A DNA stretch of 64,000 nucleotides, taken from Cardiobacterium sp. Marseille-Q4385 (GTDB lineage Bacteria > Pseudomonadota > Gammaproteobacteria > Cardiobacteriales > Cardiobacteriaceae). The notes beneath the pieces are model-generated. The model did no database searches and was not told the origin of the DNA. It saw only the letters and a list, made by a program, of their open reading frames with translations. The position numbers were made by a program, and so were the translations under genes. Positions within the stretch are counted from its first letter, which is position 1. Every line of letters begins with the position of its first letter. The stretch lies in NCBI RefSeq assembly GCF_916618745.1, contig NZ_OU745373.1:1190001-1254000 (forward strand), in the 5' to 3' direction. Below are positions 24,600 to 33,195 of this stretch, one piece after another.

Positions 24600-25252
24600 C
24601 CCCCGACCCCTGCCCGCTCATCCGCCGTCTCTACGCCCTGGATGACGGCGACTACGGCTACAGCACCGCCGAACTCGCGCCGCTGCACGCGCTCTACGGT
24701 GCCCTGCCTGCCGTCCTCGCCCACTACTACCGCACGCTGGGCAAGCACCGCGAACTGAACCACACCCAGGACGACCTGCTCACCCCGGACAATGCCGCCC
24801 GGCAGCAGGCCCCCGGCCATCTCGTGTTCTATAACGAGAACCAAGGCTGCTGCGTGTGGGGCATCCGCCATGCCGACCTGCACCTCCCCGATCCGCCGGT
24901 GTGGGTCAGCGAAGACCGCCAGCACTGGCAGCAGGAAAGCGCAACAACCAGCGCCTTCCTGCTGGCGATGGCGCACCTGCAAGCGATGTTCGCCCTGCCT
25001 TACGGCGGCGATGACGGCTTCTACCAGCTGGATGGCACCGCCCGGGCGACACTGGAACGACATTTCCGCCGCAAACCCTTTGGCTTCGCCCATTGGCTGT
25101 GCGGCATCGCCATCTACGGCAACCACGACAGCGACAGCATCGTCCTGCTCAATGCCAACGAAGCCGACACCCAGCTCAAATACGCTTCTTCGGACGCGGC
25201 GCATTTCGCCGCGATGGATGCCGTTCTGGGCCAATTGGGTGAACCCTTATAG
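24596..25252 (+). CDS. SMI1/KNR4 (SUKH)-like protein
   Basis: A 218-residue soluble protein overlapping the FAD oxidoreductase gene by 4 bp. LPAVLAHYYRTLGKHRELN followed by LVFYNENQGCCVWGI is the SUKH pattern: a helix with L-P, and a strand with W/Y-G that usually reads out as an immunity or scaffold fold. A second half contains FRRKPFGFAHWL. SUKH proteins are often immunity proteins for contact-dependent toxins, but no toxin gene is adjacent, so the role here is open. It may simply ride in the exporter operon. Confidence 0.6.
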   Translation: MTPDPCPLIRRLYALDDGDYGYSTAELAPLHALYGALPAVLAHYYRTLGKHRELNHTQDDLLTPDNAARQQAPGHLVFYNENQGCCVWGIRHADLHLPDPPVWVSEDRQHWQQESATTSAFLLAMAHLQAMFALPYGGDDGFYQLDGTARATLERHFRRKPFGFAHWLCGIAIYGNHDSDSIVLLNANEADTQLKYASSDAAHFAAMDAVLGQLGEPL

Positions 25253-25261
25253 CTCGCCGAG

Positions 25262-25285
25262 CGGTGGGCCAAGGCCCACCCTACG
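25262..25285. repeat. REP-like palindrome, intergenic copy
   Basis: Reverse complement of the 24-bp element inside the exporter gene (CGGTGGGCC...CCACCCTACG). It lies 10 bp after the SUKH gene stop. Confidence 0.85.
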
Positions 25286-25303
25286 CGCGATACGGCATCC
25301 CAC

Positions 25304-25335
25304 CAAAAAACACCCCGCTTGAGCGGGGTGTTTTC
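25304..25335. terminator. Bidirectional terminator between the exporter operon and gor
   Basis: AAAAAACACCCCGC, loop TTGA, GCGGGGTGTTTTC. It is A/T-flanked on both sides and serves the convergent SUKH and gor genes. Confidence 0.88.
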
Positions 25336-25357
25336 GTGTGCGGCAGAGAAATGGCAT

Positions 25358-26707
25358 TCAGCGCAGCGTGACCAGTTCTTCGCTGCTGGTCGGATGGATG
25401 GCGACGGTATTATCGAGGTCGCGTTTGCGCGCGCCCATGTTCACCGCCACCGCGAAGCCTTGCAGCATTTCATCGACGCCGTCGCCGATCATCTGGATGC
25501 CGACGACGCGTTCATCTTCGCCCACGCAGACCAGTTTCATCAGCGTTTTCGCCGCATGGGCGGCAAAGGCGCGCGCCATCGGGTTGTAGGCGGCGCGGTA
25601 GGTTTTGACGTTATCCGCGCCATATTCCGCGCGTGCCGCCGCTTCATCCTGGCCGACGACGCCGATAGGCGGGTGGGTAAACATCACGGTCGGGATGTTT
25701 TCGTAATCCAGACGGGCATCCGCGTCGCCTTTGAAGAGGCGGGCAGCGAGGCGGCGGCCGGCGGCGATGGCGACCGGGGTCAGCTCGGCGGCACCGGTGA
25801 TGTCGCCGATGGCATAGATACCGGGCACGTTGGTGTTCTGGAAGGCATCGACCGGGATTTGCCCGTTGTCGCGCGTGGTAACGCCGGCAGCGGCAAGGTT
25901 GAGCGCAGCGGTGTTGGCGCGCCGCCCCATCGCCCAGAGGAGGAAGTCGGCGGTGAGGGTGCTGCCGTCATCGAGGGTGATGCTGTAATCGGCGCCGCTT
26001 TTTTCCACCTGCCGCACCTGCGTGCCCCGGTGGATGGTGATGCCTTGCGTGCGCATGGCATCCGCCAGTGTCTCGGCGATGTCGGCATCGTGGGCGCGCA
26101 ACAGGCGTTCGCCACGGATGACGATATGGCATTGCGTACCCAGCGCCTGCAAGACGCCCGCAATTTCGCAGGCGATGTAACCGCCGCCGACGATGACGGC
26201 ACGCTTGGGCTGGCGTTCCAAGGCGAAGAAGTCGTCCGAAGTGCTGCCGAGTGCGGCCCCTGCGATGTGCGTGGGGATTTCCGGATAGCCGCCGGTCGCG
26301 ATAACGATGTGCTTGCCACGATAGGTATCGTCGCCGACGCACACGGTATCGGCGGACACAAAGCGCGCCGCGCCATGGATAAGGGTGACGCCGCTTTTGT
26401 CGAGGTTAGTGGCATAGATGTCGTTCAGGCGGGCGATGTAGGCGTCGCGGGCTTCTTTGAAGGCATCCCAGCGGAAAGCGGGCTGCGCCGGGATGCCGTC
26501 GAAGAAGCGCGGTGCGTTAGCGAGCGCCTCGGCGGTGTTCGCGGCGTACCAGAAGAGTTTTTTCGGCACGCAGCCGACGTTGACGCAGGTACCGCCGAGG
26601 CGGGCGCTTTCGATAACGGCGACTTTCGCGCCGTATTCGGCGGCGCGGCGGGCGGTCGCGATGCCGCCGGAACCGCCGCCAATGCAGATGAGGTCGAAGG
26701 TTTGCAT
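25358..26707 (-). CDS. gor: Glutathione-disulfide reductase
   Basis: NADPH-dependent reduction of glutathione disulfide; cytosolic FAD homodimer. FAD motif LICIGGGSGGIATARRAAEYG, redox pair in GGTCVNVGCVPKKLFWYAAN (the VPKK form is typical of glutathione reductase), NADP motif VGGGYIACEIAGVLQALG with downstream Arg-containing IRGERLLR, and C-terminal AIHPTSSEELVTLR bearing the catalytic His-Glu. Length 449 residues is standard. It stands alone. Confidence 0.95.
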   Translation of the reverse strand: MQTFDLICIGGGSGGIATARRAAEYGAKVAVIESARLGGTCVNVGCVPKKLFWYAANTAEALANAPRFFDGIPAQPAFRWDAFKEARDAYIARLNDIYATNLDKSGVTLIHGAARFVSADTVCVGDDTYRGKHIVIATGGYPEIPTHIAGAALGSTSDDFFALERQPKRAVIVGGGYIACEIAGVLQALGTQCHIVIRGERLLRAHDADIAETLADAMRTQGITIHRGTQVRQVEKSGADYSITLDDGSTLTADFLLWAMGRRANTAALNLAAAGVTTRDNGQIPVDAFQNTNVPGIYAIGDITGAAELTPVAIAAGRRLAARLFKGDADARLDYENIPTVMFTHPPIGVVGQDEAAARAEYGADNVKTYRAAYNPMARAFAAHAAKTLMKLVCVGEDERVVGIQMIGDGVDEMLQGFAVAVNMGARKRDLDNTVAIHPTSSEELVTLR

Positions 26708-26781
26708 GGAATCTCCGTGTGCTTGACTGAAAGAGGGGCATTATAAAAAGTCAGCCGCCCGGCGGATATGCGCGCGTTTCG

Positions 26782-27948
26782 TCAGGGGCGGCGGGCGAAA
26801 AGCCGCTCACCGTAGAAGTTGAGCAGGATGAGCAGGAAGAAAAGGATTTGTGCCGGGATGGTCGTTCTGCCCGGCATCAGCGCGGGCGTGATGGCGATGA
26901 GCGGTAGCAGCAGGAAGTTGAGCCAGAACAGGATGCGGCCACTGCGGCTGGGCGCGGGGGTGAGGCCGCTAGTCTGCGGCGGCGGGGTTTGGCGGTGGAG
27001 GATGGCATCGGCGCAGGTGGCGATTTCCTGCACGATGTCATCGTTTGCGAGGTAGCCCGCCCAAAAGCGGTGGCTGTCACCGTAACGGTCGCTGAGGCGG
27101 AAATGGGTAAGCGGGTCGTGTTTTGTCCGCCGCAGCACGGCGCGGATGCTGCGCATGTCCTGCCAGGCCATGCTGTCGCAGCGGCCATTGGGGCGGCAGA
27201 GGTGCAGGCCGTGGGCGTCGAGACGCGCCATAACGCGCGGCGCGGGGTCGTAGTAGTAGCGGTAGTGGTGATAGAGGCGGCGCAGCAGGTAGGCGAGGAG
27301 GGCGAGGCCGGCGAGGTTGGAGACGATGAGCAGGGGCAGCGGCAGTTGGGCGTCAAGCGAGTACCAGCCGTCGTAAAAAAGCCAGAGAATGAAGGCGATG
27401 GCGGTCTGCAAGAGCAGGAGGGTAATGTTGGCGAAGTTCACGGTGCTGCAATCTTTGTACCAGTTACGCTGGCCGCTAATGCTGACAGGCGGCGTGGTGC
27501 GCTGGTGCAGGTAGTCCTGCGCGACGCGGGCGATGTCGGCGTAATCGTCGGCACTGAGGCGCGGATGGCGGTAGAGCTGTTTTGCACCACTGCGCGGGCA
27601 GATGACGAGTTGCTCGCCGCTCGTGAGGGTAAAGACATCGGCCAGTGCCTGCCAGCGCCATTGCGCGCGGATGCGGTTGCCGTGATAGAGGGTCAGCCCC
27701 TGGGGGTCGCAGACGACGAGCGGCGGACGCTGGCGGCAGCTGAAGTAAAGCCAGAGGGCGCTGCCCAGCGCCCACAACGGCGTCCAGATGGCCCAGACGC
27801 GCAGGCTGTATTGCCCGCTGATCATCAGGTACAGCGGCCAGAGGAGCAGGCAGATGATGACGCGCTCGCCGGGGCGGCGGCGCAACTGCCCGCCCCAGCC
27901 GTAGCCGCCCGGGGCGTGCAGGGTGGGAGTGAAAGGGGTGGTGGGCAT
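26782..27948 (-). CDS. Conserved membrane protein, unknown function
   Basis: I do not recognise this 388-residue protein. It has hydrophobic segments at about 30-48, 51-69, 172-195, 202-222 and two near the C-terminus (about 338-358, 364-382). Between the TM pairs lie two soluble stretches that look like duplicated PH-like strands (PPLVVCDPQGLTLYHGNRI with WQALADVFTL; ARLDAHGLHLCRPNG with WQDMRSIRAV). The W-x-D/A pattern after a G-L-x-L strand resembles bacterial PH-domain membrane proteins. It follows the gor promoter region on the same strand and may be independent. Confidence 0.6.
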   Translation of the reverse strand: MPTTPFTPTLHAPGGYGWGGQLRRRPGERVIICLLLWPLYLMISGQYSLRVWAIWTPLWALGSALWLYFSCRQRPPLVVCDPQGLTLYHGNRIRAQWRWQALADVFTLTSGEQLVICPRSGAKQLYRHPRLSADDYADIARVAQDYLHQRTTPPVSISGQRNWYKDCSTVNFANITLLLLQTAIAFILWLFYDGWYSLDAQLPLPLLIVSNLAGLALLAYLLRRLYHHYRYYYDPAPRVMARLDAHGLHLCRPNGRCDSMAWQDMRSIRAVLRRTKHDPLTHFRLSDRYGDSHRFWAGYLANDDIVQEIATCADAILHRQTPPPQTSGLTPAPSRSGRILFWLNFLLLPLIAITPALMPGRTTIPAQILFFLLILLNFYGERLFARRP

Positions 27949-28006
27949 GGGTATTGATCCGGGTGGAGAAGGTTTTGCAGCATCCTACGCGACGCGTTGG
28001 GCAGCC

Positions 28007-28081
28007 GCCAGGCGGGGTAAATGTTGATGCTGCCAAGCGGCGTAAACACTGGCCCCGCCAAGCGGGGCACTGCGGGCTTGG
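28007..28081. repeat. Three abutting 25-bp repeats upstream of the MscS gene
   Basis: Units at 28007-28031, 28032-28056 and 28057-28081 each begin GCCARGCGG and abut with exact 25-bp spacing. The array lies between the divergent membrane-protein and channel genes, next to the presumed channel promoter. Confidence 0.85.
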
Positions 28082-28122
28082 TGTATCTTATGCGCTTCTT
28101 TTGATTTTGAAGGGAGTGCACG

Positions 28123-30600
28123 ATGCGGTGGTTGGTGTTGGTTTTGAGCTTGCTGATGGCGCCGCTTTGGGCGGCAGATGACGGCAAGGCAGGCGGCAAA
28201 ACGGATGAGGCCACCGCTTGGGCGGCGCTCGCCGATGTGCTGGAGAATCCGACGCAGCGCAAGGCGCTGGTGGCGGAGTTGCGGCGGCTGGAAGCTGCCG
28301 GGAAGACGACGGGCAAGGCGCAGGCAGCCACGACGGAGACGCAGACTAGTGATGCGGCAGCATCTGCGGATACGGCGGCATCTGGCGAGACAACGGAAGG
28401 ACAGGAAGCGGCTGCGACGGAGGCACCCGCCGGGGAGAAGAAGGACGAGGTGCAGGCGGAGGCGGTGGCGTTGCAGTCGGTCGCCGAGAATGCACGCGCG
28501 GCGGTGGTGTCTGCTGCTGCCTGGCCGAAGAAGGTAGCGGAAGCCGGGGTGCAGGTACTGCGCGAGGTGGGCTCTCGTTTTACCGAGAGTTGGAATGCGC
28601 TGGTCGGCGCGTTCAGCGGTCGCGATTTGATGTTGCAGGCAGTGAATTGGGAGGTGCTGCAGCAAATGGCGCTGAATCTGGCACTGCTGGTGGCAGCGAC
28701 GTTGTCGTTCTTGTGGGGCTTGCACCGCGCCACGCGCGGGGTGAAGGCGCGGTTGCAGGGCTGGGTGTTGCAGGGCGCGCAGTTGTCGCCGCTGTCGCGC
28801 CGTCTGTTGGGCGTCGGCATGGCTGCGCTCTTCGATGCCCTCTTGCTGCTCTTTGCTTATGTGTTTGCCAATGTGCTGGCGGTGTTTGTGGTCGGCGAGA
28901 CGGGGGCGCTCTCAACGCAGGCGGCATTTTTTATGCGCGCATTTGTGGCGGTGGAGGCGCTGCGCATCGGGGTTCGCCTGGTGTTTTATCCGCGTTTTCC
29001 CGGCCTGCGCCTGCTGTCCTGCACGGATAAGGCGGCAGCATACTGGAACCGCTGGTTTGTGACGCTGTTGCAGTTGCTCGGTTATGGCTATTTGGTGGTG
29101 TTCCCGCTGATCCGGATTTTTTTGTCGCCGTCGCTGGGGCTGGTGTTTTCGGCGCTGCTCGCGTTGAGCGCTTTTGTTTATGGCATGGTGGTGGTCATCC
29201 GCCGACGCACGGCGGTGCGCCATGCCCTGCGGCAGGCAGCGGATGCCTCCGGTAGCGCGATTTTTTCCGGAACGCTGCGGGTATTCGCCCCGCTATGGCA
29301 TTGGTTGGCGATTGCTTATTTTTCGATGCTGCTGGTGTTGACGCTGCTGAGCGGCGAGAAGTCGCTGCCGTTTGTACTGCGCGGTACGCTGTATTCGCTG
29401 GCGCTGGTCGTCGGGGCGCTGCTCGCGTCAATGCTGCTGTCGCAACGGATCCGCCGCCCCATCCGTTTTTCGTCCGATACGGCACGGCGTCTGCCCGGTC
29501 TGGAAAAACGGCTGAATTTTTATGTGCCGCTGGGGTTGCGTCTGGTGCGGATAGCAATGCTATGGCTGGTGTTTTTTGAACTGCTGGCGACGTGGCATGT
29601 GGTGGATGTCAGTGCCTGGGAACATTCAGCGCTCGGTCATGCCCTGCTCGCCCGCTTCTGGAATGTTTGCCTGATCCTGGCGGTGGCGCTCGCGGTGTGG
29701 CTGGTGTCGCTGGTACTGATCGAGCGGCATTTGAGCCCGGAAGTGGGTGGTGGCGCGCCGGGGGTGCGCACGCAGACGCTGCTGTCGCTCTTCCGCAGCG
29801 GCTGGGCAGTGGTGATTTTTGCCAGCGCGGCGCTGATGGTGCTGACGGAGATTGGCATCAATATCGGCCCGCTGATTGCCGGTGCCGGGGTGTTCGGTCT
29901 TGCGGTCGGTTTCGGCGCGCAAACGCTGGTGAAAGACGTGATTACCGGGATTTTTTTCCAGATCGAAAATGCCATCAACACCGGCGATATTGTCACCGTG
30001 GACGGCATCACCGGTCGTGCCGAACAGGTCGGGATCCGTTCAGTCGGCATCCGCGACAGTTCAGGGACGTATCACCTGATTCCGTTTTCCAATGTCACGC
30101 GGGTATCGAACTATATGCGCGGCCACGCCAACCATATCGCCGAATACGGCGTCGCCTACCGCGAGAATGTGGACGAGGCGATGGAGCAACTGCGTGCGGC
30201 GTTCAATGAATTGGTCAAGGGCGAGATGAAACGCTACATCCTGGAACCGATTAATATTCAAGGGGTTTCCCAGCTCGCCGACAGCGCGGTGATGCTGCGC
30301 GTGTCGATCAAAACGACGCCGGGCGATCAGTGGACGGTCGGTCGCGCCTATAACCGTCTGGTGAAAATGTATTTCGACGCGGCAGGAATCGAGATGCCCT
30401 ATCCGCATATGGAAATTTATTTTGGGCAGGACAAGGACGGCAGCGCACCGCCGCTACACGTCCGCTATCGTGCCGAAGAGAAGGCTGCACCTGCCGTGCC
30501 GGTTATGGAAAAAGCCGCCGCCCCGTCGCCCGTCAGCAAGCCGGATGACCTCAGCAACCTGCCTGACAGCGGTGCTGGCGATGCGCCCACTTCACCATAG
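28123..30600 (+). CDS. Large MscS-family mechanosensitive channel (YbiO-like)
   Basis: Inner-membrane channel opening on hypo-osmotic stress. The 825-residue protein has a signal peptide (MRWLVLVLSLLMAPLWAADD), an Ala/Thr/Glu-rich periplasmic region (about 25-165), many TM helices, and near residue 585 the MscS pore helix (GPLIAGAGVFGLAVGFGAQT) followed by the beta domain (GDIVTVDGITGRAEQVGIRS, LIPFSNVTRVSNYMRG). A Pro/Ala-rich tail follows. Architecture and length match the YbiO/MscM class rather than small MscS. The start at 28123 follows GGGAG at 7 bp. Confidence 0.9.
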   Translation: MRWLVLVLSLLMAPLWAADDGKAGGKTDEATAWAALADVLENPTQRKALVAELRRLEAAGKTTGKAQAATTETQTSDAAASADTAASGETTEGQEAAATEAPAGEKKDEVQAEAVALQSVAENARAAVVSAAAWPKKVAEAGVQVLREVGSRFTESWNALVGAFSGRDLMLQAVNWEVLQQMALNLALLVAATLSFLWGLHRATRGVKARLQGWVLQGAQLSPLSRRLLGVGMAALFDALLLLFAYVFANVLAVFVVGETGALSTQAAFFMRAFVAVEALRIGVRLVFYPRFPGLRLLSCTDKAAAYWNRWFVTLLQLLGYGYLVVFPLIRIFLSPSLGLVFSALLALSAFVYGMVVVIRRRTAVRHALRQAADASGSAIFSGTLRVFAPLWHWLAIAYFSMLLVLTLLSGEKSLPFVLRGTLYSLALVVGALLASMLLSQRIRRPIRFSSDTARRLPGLEKRLNFYVPLGLRLVRIAMLWLVFFELLATWHVVDVSAWEHSALGHALLARFWNVCLILAVALAVWLVSLVLIERHLSPEVGGGAPGVRTQTLLSLFRSGWAVVIFASAALMVLTEIGINIGPLIAGAGVFGLAVGFGAQTLVKDVITGIFFQIENAINTGDIVTVDGITGRAEQVGIRSVGIRDSSGTYHLIPFSNVTRVSNYMRGHANHIAEYGVAYRENVDEAMEQLRAAFNELVKGEMKRYILEPINIQGVSQLADSAVMLRVSIKTTPGDQWTVGRAYNRLVKMYFDAAGIEMPYPHMEIYFGQDKDGSAPPLHVRYRAEEKAAPAVPVMEKAAAPSPVSKPDDLSNLPDSGAGDAPTSP

Positions 30601-30659
30601 CAGAGAAAGCGCTTGACGATGCGCAGGGCGCTCACTAGAATGCGCGCCTCATCCCGCGT

Positions 30660-30736
30660 CGGAGTATAGCGCAGTCTGGTAGCGCATCTGGTTTGGGACC
30701 AGGGGGTCGGGGGTTCGAATCCCTCTACTCCGACCA
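30660..30736 (+). tRNA. tRNA-Pro (anticodon TGG)
   Basis: Acceptor CGGAGTA pairs with TACTCCG, followed by ACCA with encoded CCA. The anticodon loop TTTGGGA gives TGG, and GGTTCGAAT is the T loop. First of a three-tRNA cluster. Confidence 0.97.
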
Positions 30737-30747
30737 GTTAAGGTTAA

Positions 30748-30824
30748 GTGCCCGTAGCTCAACCGGATAGAGCAACGGCCTTCTAAGCCGTAGGTTACAG
30801 GTTCGAGTCCTGTCGGGTGCGCCA
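30748..30824 (+). tRNA. tRNA-Arg (anticodon TCT)
   Basis: Acceptor GTGCCCG pairs with CGGGTGC (two G-T pairs). The anticodon stem CGGCC...GGCTT-type closes loop CTTCTAA with TCT; T loop GGTTCGAGT, encoded CCA. It is 11 bp from tRNA-Pro. Confidence 0.96.
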
Positions 30825-30831
30825 TAAGAAT

Positions 30832-30909
30832 GGTGGGTGTAGCTCAGATGGTTAGAGCGCCGGATTGTGATTCCGGAGGTCGTGGGTTCGATTCCCATCA
30901 TCCACCCCA
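30832..30909 (+). tRNA. tRNA-His (anticodon GTG)
   Basis: Acceptor GTGGGTG pairs with CATCCAC. The extra G at -1 (30832) faces C73, as required for histidyl-tRNA. Anticodon loop TTGTGAT, T loop GGTTCGATT, encoded CCA. Confidence 0.97.
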
Positions 30910-30921
30910 TTAAATCAAGAG

Positions 30922-30944
30922 AAGTGCCGCAAGGCGCTTTTTTT
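30922..30944 (+). terminator. Terminator of the tRNA cluster
   Basis: Short hairpin AAGTGCC, loop GCAA, GGCGCTT, followed by a T run, 12 bp after tRNA-His. Confidence 0.75.
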
Positions 30945-31032
30945 ATGCCTGCCAAACAGCCTTGACAGGAATCATTCCTATTCGCCATCTCCATTCCTAT
31001 AATGCCCGGACTATTCATCACCGGAGCATGAC

Positions 31033-31995
31033 ATGTTGAAACGTCGTCAATTCATCGGCGCGACCGCCGCCGCCTTTGCCGCTACCGCCCTGCCGTTGCG
31101 TGCTGCCGACAGCGCCTTTACCTTGTGGGGACCGCCGGTCACACCGACCGTACTACTCGCCGTCGCGGCACAAATGGGCGAAGCGCGCAAAATCCGTCCC
31201 TTCACCGTAAAAAGCTGGACCAGCCCCGACCAACTGCGCGCGGGACTTTTGAATAAAAGCATCGAAATCAGCATTGTGCCCAGCTACGTCGCCGCTAACC
31301 TGCGCGCACAAGGCCAGCCCGTCATCTTGCACAACATCATGACGCGCGGCCTACTCGCCGTGATGAGCAAAAACAAACCCATCACCGGCCTCAAAGATCT
31401 CGCCGAGCAAAAATTGGTCATGCCGTTCAAGGGCGATATGCCCGACCTCGTCCTGCAAATCCTCGCCAAGCGGGCGGGCATCGACCTCACCAATCTTGTC
31501 ACCTACACCGCCACCCCGCCGGAAGCCGTCACCCTCTTTCTGCAAAAAGACTTCCCGTACGCCCTGCTGCCCGAACCGCTCGCCAGCGCCTCCATCCTCA
31601 AAGGCAAACAGGAAGGCGTGAACGTGGTGCGCAGCTTCCCCATCGATAAAATCTGGAATGAATCCTTCGGCACGCAGAACGGCATCGCCCAAGCGGGACT
31701 GATGGTGTCGGAGACGGTCGCCAAAGAGCAGGCCGATTTCCTCGCCGCCCTGGATAAAGACCTGCTCGCTGCACTGGACTGGGTCGCTGCCAACAACAAA
31801 AGCGCAGCGGAAATCGCCGCTAACTACATGCCCGCCCCTGTGCCCGCACTGGAACGCGCCTTTGAACATTCCGCGCTGACCGCCCTGCGCACCAAAGATA
31901 TCAGCACAGAAATCCTGCAATTCCTGGGCGAAATGTACCAACTCAATCCGAAAATCGTCGGCGGCAAAGCGCCGGACGCCAGCCTTTTCGGCTAG
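31033..31995 (+). CDS. ABC transporter substrate-binding protein (NMT1/TauA-like), solitary
   Basis: Periplasmic binding protein of 320 residues. The N-terminus MLKRRQFIGATAAAFAATALPLRAA resembles a Tat-type leader (RRQFIG) with an AxA cleavage site. The mature part fits the NitT/TauT/NMT1 fold: GPPVTPTVLLAVAAQMG, LLNKSIEISIVPSYVAANL (the hallmark loop), ITGLKDLAEQKLVMP, and PEAVTLFLQKDFPYALLPEP. The ligand cannot be told from sequence. No permease or ATPase gene is adjacent, so the membrane partners must be elsewhere. A clear terminator follows. Confidence 0.8.
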   Translation: MLKRRQFIGATAAAFAATALPLRAADSAFTLWGPPVTPTVLLAVAAQMGEARKIRPFTVKSWTSPDQLRAGLLNKSIEISIVPSYVAANLRAQGQPVILHNIMTRGLLAVMSKNKPITGLKDLAEQKLVMPFKGDMPDLVLQILAKRAGIDLTNLVTYTATPPEAVTLFLQKDFPYALLPEPLASASILKGKQEGVNVVRSFPIDKIWNESFGTQNGIAQAGLMVSETVAKEQADFLAALDKDLLAALDWVAANNKSAAEIAANYMPAPVPALERAFEHSALTALRTKDISTEILQFLGEMYQLNPKIVGGKAPDASLFG

Positions 31996-32006
31996 TTCTG
32001 CTCGGC

Positions 32007-32033
32007 AAAAGCCCCGCCCAGCGGGGCTTTTTT
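32007..32033. terminator. Terminator between the binding protein and the convergent methyltransferase
   Basis: AAAAGCCCCGC, loop CCA, GCGGGGCTTTTTT. It has A/T runs on both sides and can work in both directions. Confidence 0.88.
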
Positions 32034-32049
32034 ATTGCCATCGCGCTGC

Positions 32050-32868
32050 CTACGGCAGTTTCACCCGCACGACGCGCTGATCCAGCTTGCTGCCCGCGCC
32101 GAGGGCGTAAAGCAGGCGCAGGAAAAGCGGATAGCGTTTGCCGCAGGTCTTGCTCAACGGCAGCTCTTCTTCCAGCGTCAATCCGGACAGCCAGGTTTCC
32201 AGTTCGCGGCTGTCCTTGACTGACCACTTCATCTCCGGCGGGGCTTTTTTCATGCTGCCGAGGGCATCATGCCGCTTGGCGCGGCCGACCAGGATGGTCG
32301 GGATGATGTCGAATACCAGCGTCGCTTGCGGCAGGTGTTGCGCGAGAGTCGCCAGCCAGGCGCGCACGTCGCTGGCAGCGAAGTACATCAGCACCCCTTC
32401 GCAGAGCAGCAAGACCGGTTTGCCGTGGGCAGCGGCGCGATCCATCCAGTCGGAAGCAAAGAGCGATTCACTCAGGTAGATATTGCCGGATTCCGGCAGC
32501 AGCTCGCGGCGCAAAGCGATGACTTCGGGCAGGTCAAGGTCGTACCAAGCGGTGACGGCCGGACGACCGAGGCGCTCATAACGCGCATCCAGTCCCGCAC
32601 CAATCTGCACCACCACGGCATCAGGATGGGCGGCGATAAAGCGGCGTGCCTGCTCGTCAAACAGCCAGGCCCGCCCGCAACAGCCCGCCTGCGAAGCGGT
32701 GGCTTTGGCGTATTGACTGAAATCGTAGTCAAGTCGCGCCAGCATTTGCGGCGCAACGGGATCCACGAGCAGCGGCACGGACTGCTGTTGCTCAACGGCC
32801 TTCGCCCACAACGGGATGAGCAGGGTTTCGGAGAGAGCGGTGAGGTCAAGGGGAATTTTGCCGGACAT
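32050..32868 (-). CDS. Class I SAM-dependent methyltransferase, leucine carboxyl methyltransferase (LCMT/PPM) family
   Basis: A 272-residue soluble protein. SAM motif VVVQIGAGLDARYERLG (LCMT-type G-x-G-x-D-x-R), then WYDLDLPEVIALRREL (motif II) and LLLCEGVLMYF (post-motif). These patterns define the Tcm/Ppm O-methyltransferase-like family. The open frame reaches 33051, but AAGGAAG precedes ATG 32868 (MSGKIPLDLTALSETLL) and the family alignment begins there. The substrate is unknown; neighbouring genes do not suggest one. Confidence 0.85.
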   Translation of the reverse strand: MSGKIPLDLTALSETLLIPLWAKAVEQQQSVPLLVDPVAPQMLARLDYDFSQYAKATASQAGCCGRAWLFDEQARRFIAAHPDAVVVQIGAGLDARYERLGRPAVTAWYDLDLPEVIALRRELLPESGNIYLSESLFASDWMDRAAAHGKPVLLLCEGVLMYFAASDVRAWLATLAQHLPQATLVFDIIPTILVGRAKRHDALGSMKKAPPEMKWSVKDSRELETWLSGLTLEEELPLSKTCGKRYPLFLRLLYALGAGSKLDQRVVRVKLP

Positions 32869-33195
32869 GGGGACTTCCTTCTTAATGAGAGAGATTCGCG
32901 ATTGTACGCCGCCTGAATACACCTTGTCGTTGTGTAAAAAGATGGTAACATCTCCCCGTGTTTCCACCTCTTTGCACGGATTTCCCCATATCGGCACGAT
33001 GTCGAGCCTGTGCAGGCCGCCTATTGGCAGCAGCGTAACATCCTGCGTCAACCAACTGTTTTTACAGAAAATAATTTTCTAATAGTACTAGACTTTCCTA
33101 TTTTTACCCTCAATAATGCGCAATAGCGATAATTTTTCGCCAATAGTCCACAGCTTTTGCACGCTGTTTGTTGTTTATTCATCATCGAGGTGTTT
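32869..33195. other. Intergenic region between divergent methyltransferase and yjiH genes
   Basis: About 330 bp without a gene. The right half (about 33055-33170) is A+T-rich and presumably holds the yjiH-operon promoter. I see no convincing RNA structure or known repeat. Confidence 0.5.

Noticed and set aside
30725..31021. Minus-strand 98-codon frame over the tRNA cluster
   Set aside because: Such frames arise from tRNA sequence read in reverse (DRTRTCNLRL-type false proteins); the tRNAs fully explain the DNA.
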